Origin: Eubacterium sp. 1001713B170207_170306_E7
GTDB lineage: Bacteria; Bacillota; Clostridia; Eubacteriales; Eubacteriaceae
Direction of reading: 5' to 3'
Assembly (NCBI RefSeq): GCF_015547515.1
Contig: NZ_JADMVE010000002.1
Span: 310,001 to 374,000 of the forward strand
DNA: 64,000 nucleotides
Of this stretch, positions 1 through 7,088 are shown in pieces. Made by a program: the position numbers and the translations under genes. Every line of letters begins with the position of its first letter. The first letter of the stretch is position 1. A model generated the notes under the pieces. It was not told where the DNA came from, made no database searches, and saw only the letters and a program-made list of their open reading frames with translations.

Positions 1-418
1 GGCCAGCACCGACCGGAAGACCATCTTCAGAGAAAGCGGTCTGAGTACGGCCATAAACGATCTGTAAAAACAGCTCGCGCATGGCGGTATTGATGGCGTC
101 GCAGACAAGGTCTGTATTCAGGGCTTCAAGAATTGTTTTACCCGGCAGGATTTCAGACGCCATCGCGGCGGAGTGTGTCATGCCAGAGCAGCCGATGGTT
201 TCAATCAGGGCTTCCTGAATGATACCGTCCTTTACATTTAAGGTTAATTTACAGGCACCCTGCTGAGGGGCGCACCAGCCTACACCATGTGTTAAACCGG
301 AAATGTCTTTAACTTCTTTTGCCTGTACCCATCTGCCTTCTTCAGGGATTGGGGCACAGCCGTGGTTTGCATTGCTGGCTACGCAGCACATACTATTTAC
401 TTCATGAGAATATTCCAT
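1..418 (-). CDS. NifU/IscU-like Fe-S scaffold protein, 3' end beyond window
   Basis: This is the first 139 codons of a minus-strand gene; its 3' end lies left of the window. The start is ATG at 418..416, preceded on that strand by an AAGGGAG ribosome binding site about 8 nt away. The visible protein has an N-terminal Cys-Cys pair (residues 11-12), Cys21, Cys49, Cys56 and Cys77, and a GCSGM(T)H segment at 76-82 like the cysteine-bearing loop of NifU/IscU scaffold proteins. Proteins of this kind in Clostridia are annotated as iron-sulfur cluster assembly scaffolds, often paired with a GGGtGRT protein that would lie outside the window. The role is inferred from resemblance; no partner gene is visible. 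Confidence 0.62.
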   Translation of the reverse strand, partial: MEYSHEVNSMCCVASNANHGCAPIPEEGRWVQAKEVKDISGLTHGVGWCAPQQGACKLTLNVKDGIIQEALIETIGCSGMTHSAAMASEILPGKTILEALNTDLVCDAINTAMRELFLQIVYGRTQTAFSEDGLPVGAG

Positions 419-504
419 TCGCTAAACTCCCTTCGAATTTTTCCTACAGTTATTATAATATGGGTGTCTCAAAAAAAATATGGTAATTTTTTGTCATTTC
501 GCAT

Positions 505-527
505 TTTTTGTCCCAGCGGGACAAAAA
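505..527. promoter_or_regulatory. perfect 10-bp inverted repeat, candidate operator
   Basis: TTTTTGTCCC and GGGACAAAAA flank a 3-nt AGC spacer. There is no T-run following on either strand beyond the arms themselves, so an operator shared by the two divergent units fits better than a terminator. The binding protein is unknown. Confidence 0.45.
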
Positions 528-625
528 TGTAGAAAATGAAAACGGCTAATAGAGTAAAATCTAGCCATTCTTAGAAAATTGAAGTTTTTTTGTGAAAAGT
601 TATCTGTAATAGACAAAAAGTTGGG

Positions 626-654
626 TTGATGTTCGTTTAAAGGTAAGGTACAAT
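626..654 (+). promoter_or_regulatory. sigma-A-type promoter for the DUF2284/mtn operon
   Basis: TTGATG (626-631) and TACAAT (649-654) are separated by exactly 17 bp. Transcription would start near 661, giving a leader of about 80 nt that contains the GTAAATTTAC palindrome. Confidence 0.6.
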
Positions 655-738
655 AAATCTAAATGTAAATTTACTAAAATTTACCCGAAAATCGTGTTAA
701 ACAAGATGAAATTTGTATAGATGAAAAGAGGTAATGGG

Positions 739-2274
739 ATGGATTATATTCACAAATTTAGCATCGGTCCGGTGGAAATGGACAAAATGCTCGAAGAGTA
801 TCATCAACTGCGAAAAACCCGCCGCTACTGCGCGGCTTGTCCCAACTACAACAAATATTGGTCCTGCCCGGACTATGCCTTCGACGAGGCTTTGTTTTTA
901 AAGGAATTCAAATATATGTATCTGATCGCCAGAGAATATGAAATTCCGAGGGAAGACCGCCAGAAAATTTTTGGGATTCAGCCGGTGGCCGAGTACTGCA
1001 AGCAGGTCATGCAGGCCATGAAGGTTGAATCCTGGAAGGATCTTCTGGATCTGGAAGCCGAATTTCCGGGAACGTTGTCCTTAATGCCAGGCAACTGTCA
1101 TGTCTGCGATATTTCCGGTGAGGGCTGCGCCAAGCCGAAGGGACAGAAGTGCCGCCATCCGGAGCTTATGCGTTTCTCGCTCGAATCCCTGGGCTTTGAC
1201 GTGGACGCCATCTGTAAGTATGAAATCGGTGTGCTCCTGCTCTGGCCAAAGGAAGGCCATCTGCCGGAAAAACTGTGCGCGGTCATGGCGCTTATGAGCA
1301 ATGAAAAGATTTCAATGGACGCGATTAAAGCCCATTTTCCGGACGCCAAAAAGAGCTGGCTGCGTTTTTCAGACACAGCGCCCGAAGCCCGGAACGAGGT
1401 GCGTCCAAGCGTTAAACGCCAGGAAAGCTGGATCGACAACATGAAAAAGCAGAATCTTGAAAAAGCAGAGGATCCTGCCTACAAGCCGCAGAAGAGCTGG
1501 ATTGGCTTTAAAAGCGAAGCTCTGGACAGCGGTGAATATGTCAAGGAACGCCCCTGGCGGGAGGAAGCACCTGAGGAAGCCCCGGCAGCGCCTGAAGAAA
1601 CCGCGGCGCTGGCCGAGGAAATGATTGAGTCCAGCGCAGAACCCGTGCCGGATGCCGAACCGGAGGCCGCCGCGGCGGAACCACTGGCTCAGCCCGACAC
1701 TACATCCTCTGAGGACGAGGAGGACGCCAAATACAAATGGCTCGGTTTTAAACGGAGCGTCGAGGAAGCGGAGGAAGAACTAAAAAAACGTCCGATTCCC
1801 AAATTTAACGTGCCTGAGGAAGAAGAAAAAGAAGAAAAACCGGAAGAAAATGCTGCGGCAGAACCGGAAGCAGCAGCGGAGCCCCCGGTGGCAGAACCCG
1901 CCCCGCAGGCCGCGGAAGCTCCGGCAGCCGCAGTGCCAGAAGCGGAACCTGTTCAGCCAGCGGCAAAGCCGCAGCCTGAACCCGCCCAGGCACCCGAACC
2001 CGTTGAGGAAGAGATTGAGCTGCTGGATGCCTCCAGTGTGGCCAATGTGCTCAGCGCTGCCATCGAAATCGCCAAGGATGTTGTCGGCGACGATTTTATC
2101 CCGGATGAGGCGCCTGTATTTAATGACCCTGCGCCCGCTCCGCAGGCCTCGGACGCAGATTCGGCTCCGGCAGAGGAAGAGGATGACTCCAAGTACAAGT
2201 GGCTGGGCTTTAAGGCCACAAATCTGGACGAGGACGACGGCCTTAAAAAGGGCGGTTGGAAGAAAAACTATTAA
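739..2274 (+). CDS. DUF2284-type cysteine protein with repeat-bearing acidic Ala/Pro tail
   Basis: The start is set at ATG 739 because AAGAGG lies 8 nt upstream; an in-frame ATG at 721 has no comparable site. The 511-residue product has an N-terminal half resembling DUF2284, a predicted metal-binding family. Cysteines sit at 31, 34 and 43 (CAAC and SCPDY) and at 120, 123, 130 and 138, enough to ligate an Fe-S cluster or metal. From about residue 205 the protein becomes low-complexity (Glu, Ala, Pro), punctuated by short Trp motifs: KSWLRF at 205, KSWIGFK at 252 and KYKWLGFK at 331 and again at 485. The tail looks disordered with evenly built docking motifs. No signal peptide or membrane segment is seen. 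It heads an operon with the hydrolase and MTA-salvage genes; its function is not known. Confidence 0.75.
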   Translation: MDYIHKFSIGPVEMDKMLEEYHQLRKTRRYCAACPNYNKYWSCPDYAFDEALFLKEFKYMYLIAREYEIPREDRQKIFGIQPVAEYCKQVMQAMKVESWKDLLDLEAEFPGTLSLMPGNCHVCDISGEGCAKPKGQKCRHPELMRFSLESLGFDVDAICKYEIGVLLLWPKEGHLPEKLCAVMALMSNEKISMDAIKAHFPDAKKSWLRFSDTAPEARNEVRPSVKRQESWIDNMKKQNLEKAEDPAYKPQKSWIGFKSEALDSGEYVKERPWREEAPEEAPAAPEETAALAEEMIESSAEPVPDAEPEAAAAEPLAQPDTTSSEDEEDAKYKWLGFKRSVEEAEEELKKRPIPKFNVPEEEEKEEKPEENAAAEPEAAAEPPVAEPAPQAAEAPAAAVPEAEPVQPAAKPQPEPAQAPEPVEEEIELLDASSVANVLSAAIEIAKDVVGDDFIPDEAPVFNDPAPAPQASDADSAPAEEEDDSKYKWLGFKATNLDEDDGLKKGGWKKNY

Positions 2275-2291
2275 GCTGAAGGAGTGGTAAC

Positions 2292-2846
2292 ATGGATCAG
2301 GCACTCATTCTGATTGATTATACCTATGATTTTGTAGCGCCCGACGGCAAGCTGACCGCCGGCGCGCCCGCCCAGGCCATTGATGATAATCTGGCCGCCG
2401 CCGTCTCTGAGACCCTTGAGGCCGGCGGCATGGTTTTTGTGGTGAACGATCTGCATCTGGAAAACGACGAGACGCATCCCGAAACCAGGCTGTTTCCGCC
2501 CCATAATCTTTTGGGAAGCCCCGGCAGAGCGGTGTATGGAAAGACCGCTGAGCGGCTGAGAAGCTATCAGGCGCTTGAAAACAGGCAGGTTTTTTACATG
2601 GACAAGCTCCGCTACTCGGCCTTTGCCGGGACCGCTCTGGATATCCTGCTCAGGCAGAACCAGATCTGGAACCTGGAGCTGGCTGGCGTGTGCACAGACA
2701 TCTGTGTTCTGCACACGGCCATCAGCGCCTATAATCTGGGTTATGCGGTCACCGTTCACAGAAACCGTGTGGCGAGTTTTAATGCCGAGGGCCACAAGTG
2801 GGCGCTGGAGCATTTCAAGTCATCACTGGGATTTACAGTAGTATAA
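2292..2846 (+). CDS. isochorismatase-fold cysteine hydrolase, nicotinamidase-like
   Basis: This 184-residue protein has the isochorismatase-superfamily fold. The catalytic triad is readable as Asp9 (LIDYTYDF), Lys105 and Cys138 (GVCTDICV). A nicotinamidase-type metal site is also present as Asp53-x-His55 and His71. Nicotinamidases hydrolyse nicotinamide to nicotinate, but other family members act on other amides, so the substrate is not settled by sequence. The gene follows the DUF2284 gene by 17 bp, with GAAGGAG as ribosome binding site, and precedes the MTA phosphorylase by 19 bp. It is co-transcribed with an MTA-salvage set. Confidence 0.82.
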   Translation: MDQALILIDYTYDFVAPDGKLTAGAPAQAIDDNLAAAVSETLEAGGMVFVVNDLHLENDETHPETRLFPPHNLLGSPGRAVYGKTAERLRSYQALENRQVFYMDKLRYSAFAGTALDILLRQNQIWNLELAGVCTDICVLHTAISAYNLGYAVTVHRNRVASFNAEGHKWALEHFKSSLGFTVV

Positions 2847-2865
2847 AGGAACAAGGAGATAAGCA

Positions 2866-3618
2866 ATGTTATATTATAAAGCAGATATCGGCGTGATCGG
2901 CGGTTCCGGTCTCTATGAGCTGTATCCGGACGTTAAGAAGATTGAGGTGGATACACCCTACGGCAAAACCTCTGACGCCATCAGCCTGGTGACCGTTGGC
3001 GATAAAAAGGTGGCCTTTATGCCAAGACACGGCAAGGACCATACCCTGAACCCATCCGAGATCAACTATCGGGCCAACATCGATGCTTTTGCCCAGCTGG
3101 GAATCCGGGCGCTGATCTCACCCTGCTGCGTGGGCTCGCTGCGTCCGGAGATCGCACCCGGCGATTTTGTGGTCACCGACCAGTTTATCAACATGACCTC
3201 AGGCCGCAGGGATACCTTTAACGAGTCCCCCAATGTGGTGCATCTGAGCTCAGCCGATCCCTACGATTCCGGCCTGCGCCAGATTGCTCTCGAGGAAGCG
3301 GAAAAACTGGGCATCAAAACCCACGACGGCGGCACCATTGTCGTGATCAACGGACCGAGGTTCTCAACCCGTGCCGAAAGCCGCATGTTCGCCATGATGG
3401 GAGCTGACGTGGTCAATATGACCCAGTATCCGGAGGGGTACCTGTGTCTGGAAAAGGGCATTCCGGTTGTCAACATCGCCCTGATCACAGACTACGACGC
3501 CGGACTGGAGGGCCGCCCGGATATCAAGCCGGTACAGGCTGAGGATGTGGTGCGCGTGCTCGAGGATAACAACGACCGTGTAAAACAGCTGATTTTTAAG
3601 ATGATTGAACGCATATAA
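2866..3618 (+). CDS. mtnP: S-methyl-5'-thioadenosine phosphorylase
   Basis: This is a 250-residue trimeric PNP/MTAP-family phosphorylase. It splits 5'-methylthioadenosine with phosphate into adenine and 5-methylthioribose-1-phosphate. Visible family landmarks are IGGSGLYEL at 11-19, MPRHG followed by the INYRAN segment, and LITDYDAG near residue 204. The paired Asp of TDYD is what human MTAP uses to read adenine, which favours MTA over 6-oxopurine substrates. The next gene encodes MtnA, which uses its product, so the pair forms the first two salvage steps. The start ATG at 2866 has AAGGAG upstream. Confidence 0.9.
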   Translation: MLYYKADIGVIGGSGLYELYPDVKKIEVDTPYGKTSDAISLVTVGDKKVAFMPRHGKDHTLNPSEINYRANIDAFAQLGIRALISPCCVGSLRPEIAPGDFVVTDQFINMTSGRRDTFNESPNVVHLSSADPYDSGLRQIALEEAEKLGIKTHDGGTIVVINGPRFSTRAESRMFAMMGADVVNMTQYPEGYLCLEKGIPVVNIALITDYDAGLEGRPDIKPVQAEDVVRVLEDNNDRVKQLIFKMIERI

Positions 3619-3669
3619 AAAAAGATACCTCCCTTAAAATATAGGTGAGGCCAGATTGTCAAAGCGTTA

Positions 3670-3692
3670 GCGCAGCACGAGACTGCGCCTTT
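3670..3692 (+). terminator. weak intrinsic terminator after mtnP
   Basis: GCGCAG (3670-3675) pairs with CTGCGC (3683-3688) and is followed by CTTTTA. The stem is only six base pairs and the T-run is short, so termination is probably partial. Confidence 0.35.
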
Positions 3693-3885
3693 TATCCAGA
3701 TAAGGAAAAAGGTCCAGGCGCTGCGGATAACGGTCAGGAATCGTGCCGTTTTACTGGAACAGCCGGACAATGGAGAGATCAGGCGTTAACTTCAGTGAAG
3801 AAAATGCAGATGTGAGTGCAGTACTCGCAGGACGCTTTTTCTTACTTAGGTAAAAGGCTTTGTCTCACAGTTTTTGACATTCTGC

Positions 3886-3911
3886 CCTCCCTTAACCAAG
3901 GGAGGCTTTTT
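3886..3911 (+). terminator. hairpin with T-run just upstream of mtnA
   Basis: CCTCCCTT (3886-3893), loop AACC and AAGGGAGG (3898-3905) form a perfect 8-bp stem followed by CTTTTTC. It has intrinsic terminator form but sits 20 bp before the mtnA start, so it may attenuate read-through into mtnA or mark the end of an inserted element. Confidence 0.5.
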
Positions 3912-3931
3912 CAGATACCGAGAAAGGAAGA

Positions 3932-4969
3932 ATGATGAAACCTGTTTATTATGAAAACGGCGCTTTAAAAATGCTTGACCAGACTCTGCTGCCAACCGAG
4001 GAGGTAACGCACAGTTACACCGACTACCGTGAGATTGCCGTCGCCATTGTGGATATGATTGTCCGCGGCGCGCCGGCCATCGGCGTGACTGCCGGGTACG
4101 GCGTTTATTTTGGCGCGTTGGAATTTGAGAAGCTGCCGCAGCAGGCCTTTTTAAAAGAAATGGAGACTGTCTGCCAGGTGCTCCGTGCAACCCGGCCGAC
4201 CGCGGTCAACCTGTTTTGGGCAGTGGACCGGATGGAAGGCGTGATCAAGGCCAACGCGGAAAAAACACCGGTGGCGATCACGGCGCTTTTGAAAGCCGAG
4301 GCGGACGCCATCTGCGCCGAGGATATCCAGATGTGCCGGGATATGGGCGCTTACGGCGCAGAGCTGATCCACCGCAAGGATACCATCCTGACCCACTGTA
4401 ACGCAGGCGCCCTCGCCACAGCCGATTACGGGACAGCCCTCGGTGTTGTGCGCGCCGCCTGGGAGGCAGGGAAAGAAATTTCCGTCTACGCCGATGAGAC
4501 AAGACCCTTTCTGCAGGGAGCCCGTCTGACCGCCTACGAGCTGCACAAGGACGGCATTCCGGTCACGCTGATCACAGACAATATGGCTGGCTGGATGATG
4601 AAGCAGGGAAAGATTGACTGTGTGGTGGTAGGTGCGGACCGCATTGCCCGAAATGGCGATGTGGCTAACAAGATCGGAACCTACAGCGTGTCCATTCTGG
4701 CAAAGGCTCACGGTATTCCCTTCTACGTGGCGGCGCCGACCTCAACCATTGATTTTAATATGTGGTCTGGCGAGGATATTGTCATTGAAGAGCGGGATAC
4801 CCGTGAGATCAGCCATATCAAGGGACAGCAGATTGCCCCGGACGGCGTGCGCATGGAAAACCCGGCCTTTGACGTCACCCCGCATCAGAATGTTACGGCC
4901 ATCATCACCGAGAAGGGCGTTGTGTATCCGCCCTTTGACCTGAGCATCCCCAGGCTTCAGAATGAATAG
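3932..4969 (+). CDS. mtnA: S-methyl-5-thioribose-1-phosphate isomerase
   Basis: This 345-residue protein is an eIF2B-like aldose-ketose isomerase that converts methylthioribose-1-phosphate to methylthioribulose-1-phosphate. The active-site residues are visible as Cys156 (THCNAGALAT) and Asp236 (GADRIARNGD), and VRGAPAIG at 45-52 is the expected substrate-binding segment. Two adjacent ATGs (3932 and 3935) follow AAAGGAAG; the second has the more usual spacing. The upstream gene makes its substrate. No mtnB, C, D, K or W follows, so the fate of the product here depends on the next gene or on genes elsewhere. Confidence 0.92.
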   Translation: MMKPVYYENGALKMLDQTLLPTEEVTHSYTDYREIAVAIVDMIVRGAPAIGVTAGYGVYFGALEFEKLPQQAFLKEMETVCQVLRATRPTAVNLFWAVDRMEGVIKANAEKTPVAITALLKAEADAICAEDIQMCRDMGAYGAELIHRKDTILTHCNAGALATADYGTALGVVRAAWEAGKEISVYADETRPFLQGARLTAYELHKDGIPVTLITDNMAGWMMKQGKIDCVVVGADRIARNGDVANKIGTYSVSILAKAHGIPFYVAAPTSTIDFNMWSGEDIVIEERDTREISHIKGQQIAPDGVRMENPAFDVTPHQNVTAIITEKGVVYPPFDLSIPRLQNE

Positions 4970-4978
4970 GAGAGACGA

Positions 4979-5761
4979 ATGAAATACAGTATGTTTTCGT
5001 GGTTTGGCTACTTCATGCCCTTTGAGGAGCGCATTGACGTGATCAAAGCCGCCGGCTTTGACGAGGTCATGATTTCCTGGGAGGACGAGTGCGAGCCCTA
5101 CCATCTGGAAAAAGAAAAATTTCCAGACATTGTGCGGAGCAAAGAGCTTGGGATCACCAATATTCACGCGCCCTTTATTGGTTATAACGACATTTGGGAA
5201 AAGGAGCCTGCACAAACCAGAGAGCTTTTAGAAACCTTTGTCAGCTTTGTGCGGGACTGCCGAACCTTTGAGATTCCGGCTGTGGTGGTGCACACCAATG
5301 ATCTGGACCTCGGCCCCTATAAGTGGGAAAACGGCCTAGCCTTTTTCTCAGCGCTGGCGGAGGCCGGAGAGAAGTACGGAGTGGATATCGCAGTCGAAAA
5401 TGTGTCGCGCCCGTTTTTGCTGAAAGGCCTGCTGGACGCCATTCATACCGACCATTTTGGCATGTGCTATGACAGTTCCCATGATTATATGCTGCACTGC
5501 GGCAGAGGAAAGATCCTCAAAACCTATAAAGACCGCATCAAGGCGCTGCACCTGTCCGATAACGACCTGCACATCGACCGGCACTGGATACCGGGCGAGG
5601 GAGAGATTCCCTTCGGTGAGGTCATGCCGGAGATTTTGAGTACGGGGATCGACTTTATCTCCTACGAGGTCATTGCCAGCGAAGAATGGAAAAAGCGGGA
5701 GCCCCTTGATTTCTGCCGTGCGGTTCGCAGCAGTCTGGACCTGGATAACAATAATTTCTAA
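4979..5761 (+). CDS. TIM-barrel sugar phosphate isomerase/epimerase family protein
   Basis: This 260-residue protein belongs to the xylose isomerase-like/AP endonuclease 2 TIM-barrel family. Metal-ligand positions are recognisable: the VENVSRPF strand end, CYDSSHD, HLSDND and the HWIPGEGEIPF segment. The gene begins 10 bp after mtnA behind AGGAGAGA, so it is tightly coupled to MTA salvage. Inference: it could act on methylthioribulose-1-phosphate or a derived keto-sugar, in place of the missing dehydratase or aldolase steps. The sequence alone does not give the reaction. It ends the operon; the next promoter starts one base downstream. Confidence 0.75.
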   Translation: MKYSMFSWFGYFMPFEERIDVIKAAGFDEVMISWEDECEPYHLEKEKFPDIVRSKELGITNIHAPFIGYNDIWEKEPAQTRELLETFVSFVRDCRTFEIPAVVVHTNDLDLGPYKWENGLAFFSALAEAGEKYGVDIAVENVSRPFLLKGLLDAIHTDHFGMCYDSSHDYMLHCGRGKILKTYKDRIKALHLSDNDLHIDRHWIPGEGEIPFGEVMPEILSTGIDFISYEVIASEEWKKREPLDFCRAVRSSLDLDNNNF

Positions 5762-5790
5762 TTGCACAATTCGGGGATTTGTGCTAAACT
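5762..5790 (+). promoter_or_regulatory. promoter of the btu/cbi riboswitch operon
   Basis: TTGCAC (5762-5767), a 17-bp spacer and TAAACT (5785-5790). It lies directly before the cobalamin riboswitch, with transcription expected near 5797. Confidence 0.55.
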
Positions 5791-5799
5791 TCAATTAAC

Positions 5800-5985
5800 A
5801 ACTTAATGATGCTGTTTTGTTAGAGGAAAGCGGTTGAAATCCGCTACAGCCCCCGCTACTGTAATTGCAGACAAGATCCTCATAGACCACTGTCAGGCGT
5901 ATCCTGATGGGAAGGGAGGATGGAGAAGGAAGCAAGAGTCAGGACACTTGAAGCAAAGCAATATAATCACTTCGGAGGGAAGCAG
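5800..5985 (+). ncRNA. cobalamin riboswitch upstream of btuF
   Basis: The leader contains the hallmark elements of the cobalamin aptamer: the hairpin built on GCGGTTGAAATCCGC (5830-5844), the ACAGCCCCCGCTACTGT core (5845-5861) and a B12-box-like GAGTCAGGACACTTG (5936-5950). The boundaries are approximate. An intrinsic terminator follows at 6008, so the expected mode is transcription termination when adenosyl- or another cobalamin is bound. It controls the uptake genes btuFCD and the cbiA-cbiT block. Confidence 0.88.
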
Positions 5986-6007
5986 AGGATTGTATGTCAC
6001 AAATAAT

Positions 6008-6042
6008 CCGGCCTTTCCTTTGGGGTCGGTTTTCTTTGTTTT
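6008..6042 (+). terminator. riboswitch-controlled terminator before btuF
   Basis: CCGGCC (6008-6013) pairs with GGTCGG (6024-6029), extendable by wobble pairs, followed by TTTTCTTTGTTTT. Its place between aptamer and btuF makes it the likely expression platform. Confidence 0.7.
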
Positions 6043-6071
6043 AAGCAGTTTTAAATTTTTGGGAGGGACCA

Positions 6072-7022
6072 ATGAAAAAGAGAGTATTGAAAAGTTTGCT
6101 GATGGCCCTGGCCTGTGCGGCGCTGTTATCTGGCGCGGCGGGCTGCAGTTCAAAGGATCAGGGGAGCGGCAGCGTGTCCGGCGCAGTGACCGGAGACACC
6201 GCTTATCCCGTTTCCATTACCGATGATCTGGGAAATAATGTGGAAATCGAAAAGGAACCCACAAAGATCGTTTCTCTGTCGCCCGCGAATACCGAAATCC
6301 TGTTCGCGCTGGGTGTGGGAGACAAGGTGGTCGGAAAGACAGATTACTGCAATTATCCGGAGGAAGCCGCCCAGGTGGCAACCATCGGTGATTACAATAA
6401 CCCCAATGTGGAAAAGATTATTTCTTTGGCGCCGGACGTTATTCTGGCGGGTGATCTGATCAGCGATGACGTCCGCAGCCAGCTTGAAGCCACGGGCGCG
6501 AAGGTCATTACCTATACACCGATGTCAGTAGACGCGGTGGAAAGCACCATCATCAACACAGGTAAGGTGGTTAACACCAATGATAAGGCCAGGGAAATCA
6601 CTGACAGCATGACGAAAAAATACGAAGAAATCAAGGAAAAGGCAGCGGCGGCTGACCCGCAGAAATCCGTTTTTATTGATATCGGTGGTTACTACAGCGC
6701 TGGGGACAACTCCCTGCTGGGCAACATGCTCAAGGATATTAACGCCAAAAACATTGCCTCCGACGCCGGCACAGACTGGCCGCAGCTGAGCGTTGAACAG
6801 ATCATCGCAAAGAACCCGGATGTCTATGTGTCCTTCTTTACCACACCGGACGAAATTAAAAAGGTACCGGGCTTTGACCAGATCAATGCGGTTAAGAATA
6901 ACGCCATTGTCTACTATGAAATGCTTTCTCCGGACAGCGACCTGATCCAGCGTCCAGGACCCCGTATTGTCGATGGACTGGAGCTTCTGGCTACAGCGGT
7001 CTACCCGGACCAATTTAAGTAA
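6072..7022 (+). CDS. btuF: cobalamin ABC transporter substrate-binding lipoprotein
   Basis: The 316-residue product starts with a lipoprotein signal: a basic start, a hydrophobic stretch, and lipobox LSGAAGC with Cys25 as the lipidation site. The mature part is a periplasmic-binding-protein type III (BtuF/FhuD-like) domain, with the typical opening around IVSLSPANTEILFALG and the later RPGPRIVDGLELLA helix. It should sit on the outer face of the membrane and hand corrinoid to BtuCD. The family also includes iron-siderophore binders; the cobalamin riboswitch and cbi neighbours settle on corrinoid. Start ATG 6072 follows GGGAGGG. Confidence 0.88.
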   Translation: MKKRVLKSLLMALACAALLSGAAGCSSKDQGSGSVSGAVTGDTAYPVSITDDLGNNVEIEKEPTKIVSLSPANTEILFALGVGDKVVGKTDYCNYPEEAAQVATIGDYNNPNVEKIISLAPDVILAGDLISDDVRSQLEATGAKVITYTPMSVDAVESTIINTGKVVNTNDKAREITDSMTKKYEEIKEKAAAADPQKSVFIDIGGYYSAGDNSLLGNMLKDINAKNIASDAGTDWPQLSVEQIIAKNPDVYVSFFTTPDEIKKVPGFDQINAVKNNAIVYYEMLSPDSDLIQRPGPRIVDGLELLATAVYPDQFK

Positions 7023-7030
7023 AAAGACTT

Positions 7031-7062
7031 CTCCGCAGGTGCCAGCCGCCTGCGGAGGTTTT
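7031..7062 (+). terminator. intercistronic hairpin between btuF and btuC
   Basis: CTCCGCAGG (7031-7039) and CCTGCGGAG (7049-7057) form a 9-bp GC-rich stem followed by GTTTTA. The short T-run suggests partial termination or 3'-end protection, allowing more binding protein than permease, as is common for ABC transporters. Confidence 0.55.
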
Positions 7063-7088
7063 AAACAGACGGTTAAGGAAGAGGACGG

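Larger units (their letters stand above)
419..738. other. divergent intergenic region with promoter and palindromes
   Basis: This 320-bp AT-rich space separates the minus-strand scaffold gene from the plus-strand operon. It holds a plus-strand promoter (626-654), a perfect inverted repeat (505-527) and a GTAAATTTAC palindrome at 665-674 between the -10 box and the gene. On the minus strand a TATAAT-like box lies near 452-458 for the scaffold gene. No ORF with a ribosome binding site was seen in it. Confidence 0.6.
3619..3931. repeat. ~290-bp structured insert between mtnP and mtnA
   Basis: This spacer has no coding potential but several hairpins. A 7-bp AGATACC occurs at 3623-3629 and again at 3913-3919, like a target duplication. 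CCTCCCTT follows the left copy, and AAGGGAGG precedes the right one. A GCGCAG/CTGCGC hairpin followed by CTTTT lies at 3670-3692 and could terminate mtnP transcripts. A small inserted element is a reasonable reading but is not proven; no other copy was noticed in this window. Confidence 0.35.

Noticed and set aside
5834-6226. 130-codon ORF over the first riboswitch
   Set aside because: It covers the cobalamin aptamer and terminator and overlaps the btuF start in another frame.
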